Source: Nocardioides marmorisolisilvae (GTDB lineage: Bacteria > Actinomycetota > Actinomycetes > Propionibacteriales > Nocardioidaceae). Taken from it: a stretch of 64,000 nucleotides of DNA. Below, in pieces: positions 1 through 8,492 of this stretch. The notes under the pieces were generated by a model, which was not told where the DNA came from, did no database searches, and saw nothing but the letters and a program-made list of their open reading frames with translations. The translations under genes were made by a program, and so were the position numbers. The stretch covers positions 310,262 through 374,261 of the forward strand of contig NZ_RJSG01000001.1 in the NCBI RefSeq assembly GCF_003725775.1, written 5' to 3'. Each line of letters starts with the position of its first letter. Positions within the stretch are counted from its first letter, which is position 1.

Positions 1-630
1 CCGCGCGTCGACGGGCTGCTGGCGCTCGCGGCGAACCGCGGACTGCCGCACCAGTGGAGGCTGCAGCCGTACGTCGGGGTGGTCCACGAGCGGGTGAACG
101 CGCTGGCCCGGACGCTGACCGGCGCCACGACCCGCAACCCCTACCCGCAGGACACCATCCGCACGAGGCTCGTCACGCTGCTCGACGGTGCCGGCGCGCA
201 GGAGCGGGACCGGTGGTTGGTCGCCGCGGAGTCCCACGACCGCAACGCGCAGGTGTTCGCCGAGGTGGCTCGCGCCGCACGGGAGGTGGGGCTCCCCTGG
301 ATGGAGGCGCGGACCAGCCTCGACGCGGTGATCTACGAGCTGGAGGACGGGAACGGGCCGGTCCGGCTGACGCCCCTGCTGACGGCTGCGCTCTGGCTGA
401 CCGGGAACGTCGAGGCCGCGGAGCGCCGTCTCGTCGACGTCGCGACCCGGTTCGGGGAACAAGCTCCTCCGCCGCCGCAGCAGCTGCCGGGGGTCCGGGT
501 GACCGCGATCGGGTCCTCGGCACCACCCGAGGGTTGGCCGCGGCCCGCCTTCGACGCGTTCGCGGCCCGGTTGCGGGCCGGCATGGAGCAGTACCCCGAC
601 GGGCCTCCGGAGGACTGGCGTTCAGCGTGA
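1..630 (+). CDS. 3' part of an unrecognised protein
   Basis: The window opens inside this gene: frame 1 is open from base 1 and ends at the TGA at 628-630, leaving 209 residues. I recognise no domain. The visible part is soluble, rich in Ala and Arg and probably mostly helical, with no membrane segment; a proline run near visible residue 157 separates the helical part from a short tail. Codon use (GC at third positions) supports this frame over the overlapping open frames on both strands. It is tail to tail with the next gene, 7 bases apart, so it is not part of the mce operon. Function unknown. Confidence 0.65.
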   Translation, partial: PRVDGLLALAANRGLPHQWRLQPYVGVVHERVNALARTLTGATTRNPYPQDTIRTRLVTLLDGAGAQERDRWLVAAESHDRNAQVFAEVARAAREVGLPWMEARTSLDAVIYELEDGNGPVRLTPLLTAALWLTGNVEAAERRLVDVATRFGEQAPPPPQQLPGVRVTAIGSSAPPEGWPRPAFDAFAARLRAGMEQYPDGPPEDWRSA

Positions 631-637
631 CCGGGCG

Positions 638-1495
638 TCAGCTGGTGCGGACGTCGACCGCCGTGGCGGCCGCGAACCGCGCCAGGTGCTCGGCGACCCG
701 ATCCGGGCGACCGACCTGGGAGCAGTGACCGCAGTCGTCGAGGATGACGACCTCGGCGTGCGGCACCTGCGCGGAGAGCACCGCAGCACCCGCCACCAGG
801 GTCAGCCGGTCACCCCGGCCCCAGATGATGAGGCAGGGTCCCGGCACCGGCGGCAGGTACGAGGACCACGCCCGGATCTCGGCGAGCAGGGTCGGTGCCA
901 CGCCGAAGATCCGCTTCACGTCAGCGCCCGAGCGGAAGTGGGCCGCCATCGCCCGCGAGACGCCCCGGACCACCCCGGAGGAGCCGGCGGCCGCCCAGGC
1001 GAAACCGTTCGCGGTCAGGTAGCGGAACAGCCGCATCGGCACGACCGGGGTGAACAGCAACGGGTTCACCCAGCTGTACTTCTCCAGCGCGTTGATGAAC
1101 CAGACGTGCCCGAACCCGGCAGGCGAGACCGGCACGACCCCGGAGACCGGGACGTCGGGATCCGCGCCCATCCGCAGCGCCATCACGCCACCGAGCGAGT
1201 TGCCGACCACCACCGGCGGGACCCCGTCCTCGGTCCACTGCTCCACCGCCGCAGCGACGAACTCGTGCAGCGACTCCAGCATCGGGCCGTCGCCGACCGG
1301 GTCGGCCTCGCCGAAGTTCGGCAGGTCCAGCGCCACCGCCCGCTGACCCCTCTGCTGGAGCTCGGTCAGCACCGGCAGCCAGGTTCCGGCGTGGTCGCCG
1401 AAGCCGTGCAGGAGCAGCAGCACCGGACCGTCTCCGGCGATCTCCAGGGCTCGGGTACGCCAGCGTCCGACGTACGGGCGGCTCTGGGTGATCAT
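638..1495 (-). CDS. alpha/beta hydrolase, last gene of the mce operon
   Basis: A 285-residue alpha/beta-fold hydrolase. The oxyanion-hole motif HGFGD is at residues 30-34, the nucleophile elbow GNSLGG puts the catalytic Ser at 100, the acid is probably Asp229 (WGRGD) and the base His257 (CGHCSQ). There is no signal peptide, so it should be cytoplasmic. The ATG follows a strong AGGAGGAG ribosome binding site. It lies 22 bases behind the last Mce-associated gene on the same strand, so it is probably cotranscribed with the importer and may cleave an imported ester or thioester. The substrate cannot be read from the sequence. Confidence 0.85.
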   Translation of the reverse strand: MITQSRPYVGRWRTRALEIAGDGPVLLLLHGFGDHAGTWLPVLTELQQRGQRAVALDLPNFGEADPVGDGPMLESLHEFVAAAVEQWTEDGVPPVVVGNSLGGVMALRMGADPDVPVSGVVPVSPAGFGHVWFINALEKYSWVNPLLFTPVVPMRLFRYLTANGFAWAAAGSSGVVRGVSRAMAAHFRSGADVKRIFGVAPTLLAEIRAWSSYLPPVPGPCLIIWGRGDRLTLVAGAAVLSAQVPHAEVVILDDCGHCSQVGRPDRVAEHLARFAAATAVDVRTS

Positions 1496-1517
1496 CCGGC
1501 TCCTCCTGGGTTCGTGG

Positions 1518-2066
1518 CTAGAACGGCTCGATGTCGGAGACGAGCCAGGTCCCGTCGACCTTGCGCAACGAGACGTGCACCCGGTTCTGGCTGACCTTCA
1601 GCGGGTCGGTGGCCTTCTTCGCCTTGCTGGAGACGAGCACCTGGTCGAGGTAGACGAGCACCGTGGCCTTGTCGCCATGCACCGACCCGACGATGCCGGC
1701 CCCGCGCACCAGCGCGCTGGTGATCGCCTGCTTCTCGGTCGCCATCGCCTTGGTGGTCTTGTCGAAGGTCGAGCCGAACTCCTTCGCGAAGGACGGGGTC
1801 ATCAGCTTGGTCGCGGCGGCCAGCGACTTGTCGAGCGAGCGGTAGTCGTAGGAGAGCGCCACCGGGAGCGCCTTGCTCGCGGCCTTCACCGCGGCGATCT
1901 CGTCCGTCCCGCCGACGGTGCCGACGCGGTACCGGCCGTCGTCGAGGACCTTGGGCTGCACCACTGCGGGCTCGTCGTGCTTGAGCTCGCGGATCGTGAG
2001 ACCGCCTGAGGCGAGCACCAGCACGGCGAGCACTCCGATGAGGATCTTGCGCACCACCGCGATCAC
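1518..2066 (-). CDS. Mce-associated membrane protein
   Basis: A 182-residue protein with one N-terminal membrane segment (about residues 8-24) and a soluble domain ending in the typical W-L-V-S-D-I stretch, the pattern of Mce-associated (Mam) proteins found behind mceF. In mycobacteria such proteins stabilise the importer at the membrane. The GTG start at 2066 overlaps the stop of the preceding gene (GTGA), indicating translational coupling. It resembles its upstream neighbour in layout, which suggests an old duplication. The exact role is not visible. Confidence 0.8.
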   Translation of the reverse strand: MIAVVRKILIGVLAVLVLASGGLTIRELKHDEPAVVQPKVLDDGRYRVGTVGGTDEIAAVKAASKALPVALSYDYRSLDKSLAAATKLMTPSFAKEFGSTFDKTTKAMATEKQAITSALVRGAGIVGSVHGDKATVLVYLDQVLVSSKAKKATDPLKVSQNRVHVSLRKVDGTWLVSDIEPF

Positions 2067-2593
2067 CCGACCTGGCTCAGGTCGGAGACGAGCCAGTGGC
2101 CGCCCACCTTGGACAGGGCGATGCGGGCCCGGTAGCGGTTCACGGTGCTGGCCCCGTCGGTCGTGGTCGTGGTGACGTCGACGGCGATGAGGACCTGGCC
2201 GCGGTCACCGTCGATCAGCTCGACCGCGGTGCCGTCCTGCGGGATCGCGGCGGAGACCACGAGCTTCTTCTTCACCACGCCGTCGACGACCTCCTGGCGA
2301 CGGGCGGAGTAGTCCTTCTTGAACTTACCGGTCGCCAACGTCAGCACCCGGTCGACGTCCTTGTCGGCGTGCCGGTAGTCGAGGCTGAAGAAGTTGTCGG
2401 CCTCGAGCTTCGCGGCCACCAGCATGCCCGGGTCCGTGTCACGACCGCGGTGCGACCGGAGCACCACGAACGTCGCGAGGAGTGCGACCAGCAGGACGAC
2501 GAGGACCCCCGGGACGACCCAGGATCGGCGGGACGCAGGCACGACAGGCTCGCTCAATTGCTCGGTCACTGGCTCGGACACTGGCTCCCTCAC
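2063..2593 (-). CDS. Mce-associated membrane protein
   Basis: A 176-residue protein: a short cytoplasmic lead with repeated S-E-P-V units, one membrane segment at about residues 25-45, then a soluble domain with the W-L-V-S-D-L ending shared with the next gene. I chose the GTG at 2593 because it overlaps the mceF stop as GTGA, the junction used throughout this operon. An ATG at 2617 (8 residues longer) and a GTG at 2581 preceded by AGGGAG are alternatives. Expected to help the MCE complex assemble at the membrane, by analogy with mycobacterial Mam proteins. Confidence 0.75.
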   Translation of the reverse strand: MREPVSEPVTEQLSEPVVPASRRSWVVPGVLVVLLVALLATFVVLRSHRGRDTDPGMLVAAKLEADNFFSLDYRHADKDVDRVLTLATGKFKKDYSARRQEVVDGVVKKKLVVSAAIPQDGTAVELIDGDRGQVLIAVDVTTTTTDGASTVNRYRARIALSKVGGHWLVSDLSQVG

Positions 2594-3975
2594 TGCATCG
2601 GGCTGTTGAGCAACCATGCCAGCCCGGAGCGCCCGGAGGGCGGATTCGACGTCGCCGCGCCGGAGACCTGGTAGCTGCCGTCCTCGGAGGTCACGATGCC
2701 CGACGTCGGGTCGTAGAGCGCCAACCCGTAGCCGGTCGCTGCCCGCGGGGAGGCGCCCGAGGGCCCGATCACGTTCTGCGCGCCGCGCACCAACGGGGTG
2801 CGCGGGTCGGTCGGCTTGGCCGTGCACTGCGCGTTCATGTTCACGGGGCTGTCGAGCTTCTGCTTCGCGCCGCCCTTCACCGGGGTGCCGTCCGGGTAGT
2901 ACTTGGTGGTGCCCTCGTAACCCTGGGTGCACGGGTAGTACGGAGCGTTCGGCGGCAGCGGCAGCTGGAGCGAGAGGTAGGCCGAGTAGATCGGGCGGCC
3001 CTGGTCGTCGTACCGGCAGGTGGCCTCGACCGGCTTGCCGGTCTTGGCGTTGAAGCTGCCGCAGCGGCGGACGCCGGTCGCGCCGACCTCGAGGGCGTAG
3101 GGGAAGACCACGAGTGTCTTGCGGATCGCGGGGATCCGGTCGGCGGCGACGGTCGTGACCGAGACCAGCTGGTTGAGCAGCACCGGAAGCGCGGCCTGGT
3201 TGTCGGCGAGCAGGTTGCTGACCTGGACGCCGGCCCGGATGCCGTTCGCGAACAGGTCGTCGAACGAGGAGTCGATGCTGCGCAGCTCGGTGGTCAGCCC
3301 GGCCAGGCTCTTCAGGTACGACGCAGTCTCCGGGCCCTTGGCCACCTGGGTGTCGAGCACGGTGCTCGCGTCGTCGATCAGCTGGTTCAGGTTGTCGACC
3401 CCGGCGAGCGAGGTCTTGGCCAGCCGGTTGCCGTCGACGATGAGCTGACCGAGGCTGCCGCCGACCCCGTCGAGCGCGGTGGAGAGCTCGGTCATCACCG
3501 TCGCGAGGTCCTTCGCCGGGATCGATCCGGCCAGCGCGTCCAGGTCGCCGAGCAGCGAGGAGACGTCGATCGGCGAGGTGGTGTCGCCGAGCCGGATCAC
3601 GTCACCGGCGGCGAGCACCGGTCCGCCGGCGCTGCGCGGCTCGAGCTCGACGTACTGCTCACCGATCGCGGACTTGTTGCCGATCGTGGCAGTGACGTCC
3701 TTCGGGATCTTCACCCCGTGGTCCAGGGCCATGACCACGGTGGTGCCGGTGCCCGGGCCGGGGATGATCTTGCGCACCGAGCCGACCCGGGTGCCGAGCA
3801 GGTCGACGTCGGCGCGGGCGTAGATGCCGCCGGAGCTGGCGAACTCGGCCCGCACCTCGAACGGCGGCGAGACGACGCTGCCGACGTGGAAGAAGCTGAC
3901 CGCGCCGTAGCTCACGGCGAGCACCGTCACGAGCGCGAAGGCGATCAGCTGGATCCGGGTGGTCAGAGTGGTCAC
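2590..3975 (-). CDS. mceF: MCE-family protein, MceF position
   Basis: A 461-residue MCE protein, sixth of six. One N-terminal membrane segment (about residues 9-27) anchors an MCE/MlaD domain at about 38-115, followed by a long helical needle domain and a Pro/Cys-containing tail. Six MCE subunits are thought to form the hydrophobic tunnel that carries lipid across the envelope to the YrbE permeases. The GTG start overlaps the mceE stop by four bases. The letter follows gene order only; which mycobacterial mce locus it matches best would need a tree. Confidence 0.88.
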   Translation of the reverse strand: MTTLTTRIQLIAFALVTVLAVSYGAVSFFHVGSVVSPPFEVRAEFASSGGIYARADVDLLGTRVGSVRKIIPGPGTGTTVVMALDHGVKIPKDVTATIGNKSAIGEQYVELEPRSAGGPVLAAGDVIRLGDTTSPIDVSSLLGDLDALAGSIPAKDLATVMTELSTALDGVGGSLGQLIVDGNRLAKTSLAGVDNLNQLIDDASTVLDTQVAKGPETASYLKSLAGLTTELRSIDSSFDDLFANGIRAGVQVSNLLADNQAALPVLLNQLVSVTTVAADRIPAIRKTLVVFPYALEVGATGVRRCGSFNAKTGKPVEATCRYDDQGRPIYSAYLSLQLPLPPNAPYYPCTQGYEGTTKYYPDGTPVKGGAKQKLDSPVNMNAQCTAKPTDPRTPLVRGAQNVIGPSGASPRAATGYGLALYDPTSGIVTSEDGSYQVSGAATSNPPSGRSGLAWLLNSPMQ

Positions 3976-5126
3976 GGCTTGCCTCCCAGCAGGCCGTTGA
4001 GCAGGTCGCCCAGACCGCCGGTCACCGGTTGGAGGATCGTCGCCAGCGGGTTGGTCGGCGTGGACGGCTTCGGGTTGCCCGTCGTCCGCGGGGTGGTCGG
4101 CAGAGGCGCGCTGGAGCCGGTGTTCGTGCCGAGCAGGTGGTTGAGGAAGTCGACGTCGAGCTCGAAGGTGCCGTAGAAGCCGGCGAAGTCACCCTTGATC
4201 GTCGACAGGCCGTTGTCGGGGAACGGGAAGGTCGAGATCCGGGTCACTGCCGTCGCGAGCTCGTCGCCGGCCTTGCTCAGTTGGGTGAGCACCGGCGCCA
4301 GGTGCTTCAGGTCGGCGACGGTGTTCTTGCGGGTCGCGTCGATCAGCGGGACCGCGGTGCGCGACAGGTCGGAGAGCTTCTGCAGGGTGGCCACCAGCTT
4401 GGTGCGCTGACGGTCCAGCGCCGCGAGCCCGCCCGGGATCGAGTCCAGGGCGGCCCCGATCGCGGCGCGTTGCCGCGCCAGCCGGGTGGAGAGCCGGTCG
4501 AGCGAGACCAGCGAGGCGCTGATCTCGTCGCGGTGGTCGTTGAACTTGGCCACCACCGCGTTCAGGCTGTCGATGTCCGCCCCGACGTCGGTGCCCTTGA
4601 ACGCGGTGTTGAGCTCGCGGGTGATCGTCTCGATGCTGCCCAGGCTGCCGCCGTTGAGCACCTGGCTCAGGGCGCCGAAGACCATCTCCACATCCGGGTC
4701 GGTCCGGGTCGAGGACGCCGGCAGCACGGTGTTGCGCGCGAGTACTCCCGTCGCCTTCTCCCCCGGCGGCGGGTCGAGGGCGACGAAGCGCTCGCCGAGC
4801 AGGCTGGTCTCGCTCAGGCTCGCCACGACGTTCTCGGGCAGCTTCACCGAGTCCTTGATCCGGCAGACCACGCGGGCCTTGAGGTTCTTGTCGAGCTCCA
4901 CCGACTCGACGCTGCCGATGACGGTGTCGTTGCTGCGGCAGGTCTCCTTCGCCACCAGGTTGGTCGCGTCCGGCAGCACCACGGTGACCCGGTAGGTGTT
5001 CTTGCCCCCGATCGCCCCGGGCAGCGGCAGGCTGCTGGCGCCGTCGTACCCGCAGCCGGCGAGGAGCGCGAGCAGGGCGAGCGGCACCAGGGGTTTCGAC
5101 AGGCTCAACCAGCGAGCTGTGTTCAT
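3972..5126 (-). CDS. mceE: MCE-family lipoprotein, MceE position
   Basis: A 384-residue MCE protein and the only one in the set with a lipobox: LLAGC places the lipidated Cys at residue 25, matching the LprK/MceE position in mycobacteria. The MCE domain lies at about 40-125, followed by coiled-coil and a Pro/Thr-rich tail. The start at 5126 overlaps the mceD stop as ATGA. Oddity: codons 6-12 (W-L-S-L-S-K-P), just before the hydrophobic core of the signal peptide, are encoded by a copy of the dispersed GGTTGAGCCTGTCGAAACC repeat, which was absorbed in frame. Confidence 0.88.
   Translation of the reverse strand: MNTARWLSLSKPLVPLALLALLAGCGYDGASSLPLPGAIGGKNTYRVTVVLPDATNLVAKETCRSNDTVIGSVESVELDKNLKARVVCRIKDSVKLPENVVASLSETSLLGERFVALDPPPGEKATGVLARNTVLPASSTRTDPDVEMVFGALSQVLNGGSLGSIETITRELNTAFKGTDVGADIDSLNAVVAKFNDHRDEISASLVSLDRLSTRLARQRAAIGAALDSIPGGLAALDRQRTKLVATLQKLSDLSRTAVPLIDATRKNTVADLKHLAPVLTQLSKAGDELATAVTRISTFPFPDNGLSTIKGDFAGFYGTFELDVDFLNHLLGTNTGSSAPLPTTPRTTGNPKPSTPTNPLATILQPVTGGLGDLLNGLLGGKP
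5092..5111 (-). repeat. dispersed GGTTGAG/TCGAAACC repeat inside mceE
   Basis: On the minus strand this reads TGGTTGAGCCTGTCGAAACC. It is nearly identical to the copy at 26833-26851 and lies within codons 6-12 of mceE, in the signal peptide. Other family members are at 13799, 15521, 26795 and 31804. Confidence 0.8.
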
Positions 5127-6340
5127 CCGGCACCTCCCATCAGGTTGATCAGGGAGGTCGCGCCGGCGGTGCGGGAGACCCCGCCCGACTCGATCGCCTG
5201 GCTCAGCAGCGCGCCGAGGTTGTTGCCGACCGAGTTCAGCGTCGAGCAGAAGGCGGCGATCTGCGCGCGCTGCGCCGGCGGCAGGGCCGCGCAGACAGCG
5301 CCGAGGGTGAAGCCGAGCTGGGTGTCGAGGTCGTCGGTCAGCGCGCCGCGCAGGTTCGCCGAGCCGGTACGACCGGCGATGGTGCTCAGCCACGGCTTGG
5401 CCGGGTCCCAGTTGGTCGGCACGTAGATGTTCGCCAGGCTGGTCAGACCGACGGGGGCGAGGTCGACGAGCTGCTCGAGCTGCTGAGTACGGCGGGAGAG
5501 CACCGCGCTGACGTCCTTGACGCCGTTGACGCTGGTGGTGATCGCGGACCGGTTGTCCTTGACGAAGGCGTCGACCAGGGCGAGCGCCTCCTTGAGCTCG
5601 ACGACCGAGGTGCTGATGTCGGTGCGCTGCCCGTTCAGCTCGGCGCCGACGCGCGCCAGGTTGGTGACGAGTGCGCGCAGCTCGGCGTCCTTGCCCTTCA
5701 GGGTCCCGGTGAGCTTCGACAGGCTGGTGACCGTGTCGTTGATGTCCCCGCTGCTGCCGGCCAGCGTGCTGATCGCCCCGGTGAGCTGGCGGATGGTCTC
5801 GTTGAAGGCCTCGCCGTGGCCGGACAGGTTCGCCGCGGTCGCGGTGACCAGGCGGGAGAGGGCGCCGTCCTTGTTGGCGCCGTTCGGACCGAGGCCCTTG
5901 GCGAACTTGTCGAGGGCCGCGTAGGTCTCGTCGAGCTCGACCGGTACGCCGGTCCGGTCGAGACCGAGGCGGGCGTGGTCGGGCAGCACCGCGCCGTCCT
6001 CGTACGCCGGGGAGAGCTGGATGAACCGGTCACCGACGATCGAGGGCGGAACGATCAGTGCCTGGACGTCGTCCGGGAGCTTCACGTCCGAGCTGTAGCT
6101 CATCGTCACCTGGACCGCGGTGCCCTTGACCTTGATCGAGTCGACCTTGCCGACCGCGACGCCGAGCACCTTCACCTTCGCGCCGGCATACAGGCTGGTC
6201 GTGCGCGGGAAGGTCGCGGTCAGGGTGCGGTCGCCGCTGCCGCCGGAGTGCAGCAGCACCAGTCCGGCCGCGACGAGCAGCACGACGACCAGCCCGGTCA
6301 GCGACCGGCGGATCCCGATGGTCCTCCCGAAGATGTTCAC
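5123..6340 (-). CDS. mceD: MCE-family protein, MceD position
   Basis: A 405-residue MCE protein. A membrane segment at about residues 13-31 precedes the MCE domain (about 37-115), then a long helical region rich in Leu and Thr. The tail is shorter than in MceF and has no extra domain. The GTG start overlaps the mceC stop (GTGA). It is one of six subunits of the predicted envelope-spanning lipid channel; the letter is given by order. Confidence 0.88.
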   Translation of the reverse strand: MNIFGRTIGIRRSLTGLVVVLLVAAGLVLLHSGGSGDRTLTATFPRTTSLYAGAKVKVLGVAVGKVDSIKVKGTAVQVTMSYSSDVKLPDDVQALIVPPSIVGDRFIQLSPAYEDGAVLPDHARLGLDRTGVPVELDETYAALDKFAKGLGPNGANKDGALSRLVTATAANLSGHGEAFNETIRQLTGAISTLAGSSGDINDTVTSLSKLTGTLKGKDAELRALVTNLARVGAELNGQRTDISTSVVELKEALALVDAFVKDNRSAITTSVNGVKDVSAVLSRRTQQLEQLVDLAPVGLTSLANIYVPTNWDPAKPWLSTIAGRTGSANLRGALTDDLDTQLGFTLGAVCAALPPAQRAQIAAFCSTLNSVGNNLGALLSQAIESGGVSRTAGATSLINLMGGAG

Positions 6341-7431
6341 GGTGCACTCTCCGGAGCCGGGCCGAGCGGGAGGCAGGGCTTGCTGCTGTTGTTCACCTGC
6401 GAGTTCAGCTGCGACAGGATCGGGCCGAGGACGCTCATCAGCCCGGCGGGCACGTCGCCGTTGGTGCAGACGGCCGCACCGTGCGGAGCCTTGATGGTGG
6501 TGTCGAAGAAGTGGCCGCTGCCGCCGACGTTGACGAACTCGCGGCCGTAGACCGCCGCGACCCGGATCGCCTGGTCGAGGTTCGTCCGGTTGCTGCGCAG
6601 CACGGCGAGCACGCCGTTGAGCTTGGCCAGAGCCGGTGCGAGCTGGTCCTTGTTGTCCTGCACCAGACCGCTGAGCTGCTTGGCCAGGGCGACGGTGCCG
6701 TCGATGATGCTGGTGATCGTCTCGCGGCGGCGGTCGAGCTCGGCGAGCACCGTGCTGGTGCTGGTGACGAGCGTGGCGATGTCCTGGTCACGGTCGGCGA
6801 CCACGCCGGAGACCTGGCTGGTGCGGGCGAACAGCTCGCGGATCTGGGCGTCGCGCACGGTCACCGACTTCGAGAGCCGGGACAGGCCGCGCAGGGTCTG
6901 CGTCATCTCGGGCGCGGTCTTGTCCAGGGTCGTGGCCAGCACGTCGAACGCCTTGGCCACCTCGGCGGTGTCGATGTCCTCGCTGGTGGTGGTCAGCCGC
7001 TGGAAGGCGGGCACGATGTTGACCGGGGTCGTGGTCCGGGCCAGCGGGATCATCGCCCCGCCGTGCAGCGTGCCGCTGCCCAGCGGCGTCACGCCGAGGT
7101 AGTGCTGGCCGAGCAGCGTCTTGACCTCGATCGACGCCGTGGTGCGGGAGCCGAGGTCGACGCCCTTGACGGTGAAGGTCACCACCACCCGGGCCGGCTT
7201 GCCGTGGCCGAGCTTGATGCCGGTGACGTTGCCGACCTTGATGCCGGCGACCCGGACCTCCTCGCCGGAGACCAGACCGGAGGCGTCGGTGAACTCGGCG
7301 CGGTACTCGGTACCGGCGCCGACCAGCGGGAGGCGCTGGAAGTTGATCGCGATGGCGAACAGGGTCGCCAGCACCACCATGCCGACCACGGCGATGCGGA
7401 TCAGCTCCTTGTCGGTGCGCGGGGTGGTCAC
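6337..7431 (-). CDS. mceC: MCE-family protein, MceC position
   Basis: A 364-residue MCE protein: short N-terminal lead, membrane segment at about residues 12-30, MCE domain at about 38-120 (YRAEFTDASGLVSGEEVRVAG segment), then a helical needle with several heptad-like stretches. The open frame extends upstream inside mceB, but the GTG at 7431 forms the GTGA overlap used elsewhere in the operon, so I take that start. Predicted component of the lipid-transfer tunnel. Confidence 0.87.
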   Translation of the reverse strand: MTTPRTDKELIRIAVVGMVVLATLFAIAINFQRLPLVGAGTEYRAEFTDASGLVSGEEVRVAGIKVGNVTGIKLGHGKPARVVVTFTVKGVDLGSRTTASIEVKTLLGQHYLGVTPLGSGTLHGGAMIPLARTTTPVNIVPAFQRLTTTSEDIDTAEVAKAFDVLATTLDKTAPEMTQTLRGLSRLSKSVTVRDAQIRELFARTSQVSGVVADRDQDIATLVTSTSTVLAELDRRRETITSIIDGTVALAKQLSGLVQDNKDQLAPALAKLNGVLAVLRSNRTNLDQAIRVAAVYGREFVNVGGSGHFFDTTIKAPHGAAVCTNGDVPAGLMSVLGPILSQLNSQVNNSSKPCLPLGPAPESAP

Positions 7432-8492
7432 TCGCTGATCCCCCCTCCGCAGACGGTGTCGCGCTCGTTGGCGGACAGACCTTCGTTGCCGAGGTTCACG
7501 GTGCCGTTGAGCAGGCTGAGGTTGATCTGCAGCCCGCAGACGTAGAAGTTGAACCACGACCCGTAGGAGCCGGTGCGCGCGAGCGTGCGCAGCGTGAAGG
7601 GCAGCTTGCGCAGCGAGGAGTCCAGGGTCTGCCGGTCGCCGTAGAGCTGGGTGACGACGCTGCGCAGTCCGCCGATGCTGGTCTTCAGCGGCGCCCGGAC
7701 CTCCGACAGCGTTCCGGACGTTGCGGAGAGCAGCTTGTCGAGCGAGGGCAGCGAGGCGCCGATCTCGTCGGACTGGCTGGCCAGGCCGGACATCAGGTTG
7801 CGGAACTGGATGATCAGGCCGGTCAGCTTCTGGTCGCGCTCACCGACGGTCTGCAGGACCGCGTTGAGGTTGCTGACCACGCTGCCGATCACGACGTCCC
7901 GGTCGGCGATCGAGTTGGTCAGCTGCGCGGTGTTCCGCATCAGGCTCTGCAGCGAACCCGACTCCCCCTGGAGCGCCTGGACCAGCTCGAAGCTGAAGGT
8001 GTTGAGCCGCTCCGGGTCGAGCGCGCGGAAGAGCGGCTGGAAGCCGTTGAAGAGCTCGGTCAGGCTGAGCGCCGGCGTCGTCTGCTTGGTCCCGAAGGTC
8101 GTGCCCGAGGGAGCGGAGCGGCCGTCCTGCGCGCTCTCGGCGATGTTGAGGTAGCGCTGGCCGACGATGTTCTCGTAACGCAGCTCGAGCTTGGCGTCCG
8201 GGTAGACCGGCACCGACTTGTCGACGCTGAACTCGATCCGGGCCACCTTGCGTCCCCCGGAGCTGACCAGCTTCAGGCCCTTGACCGACCCGACCTCGAC
8301 CCCGGAGACCCGGACCCGGTCACCCTTGAACACCCCCGTCGCGTCCGAGAACAACCCGTAGTAGGTGCGGGCCGGGGTCAGGCTGATGTTGCCGATCAGG
8401 GTCGCGAGGACGGCGATCATCAGCACCGTGACGACGGCGAAGACGCCCACCTTGTAGACCGAGGACGGCACCCGGGAACGCATCTGGCTCAT
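7428..8492 (-). CDS. mceB: MCE-family protein, MceB position
   Basis: A 354-residue MCE protein. Membrane segment about residues 14-35, MCE domain about 40-125 (TYYGLFSDATGVFKGDRV), helical domain to about 290, then a short Cys-containing end. The ATG at 8492 overlaps the mceA stop (ATGA). It belongs to the heterohexamer expected for the Mce complex and needs the YrbE pair and an MceG-type ATPase to work. No mceG-like ATPase is in this window, so it must be supplied from elsewhere in the genome. Confidence 0.88.
   Translation of the reverse strand: MSQMRSRVPSSVYKVGVFAVVTVLMIAVLATLIGNISLTPARTYYGLFSDATGVFKGDRVRVSGVEVGSVKGLKLVSSGGRKVARIEFSVDKSVPVYPDAKLELRYENIVGQRYLNIAESAQDGRSAPSGTTFGTKQTTPALSLTELFNGFQPLFRALDPERLNTFSFELVQALQGESGSLQSLMRNTAQLTNSIADRDVVIGSVVSNLNAVLQTVGERDQKLTGLIIQFRNLMSGLASQSDEIGASLPSLDKLLSATSGTLSEVRAPLKTSIGGLRSVVTQLYGDRQTLDSSLRKLPFTLRTLARTGSYGSWFNFYVCGLQINLSLLNGTVNLGNEGLSANERDTVCGGGISE

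Noticed and set aside
2482-4176. 564-codon open frame on the plus strand
   Set aside because: It is opposite mceE and mceF; composition is that of a shadow frame, with no ribosome binding site.
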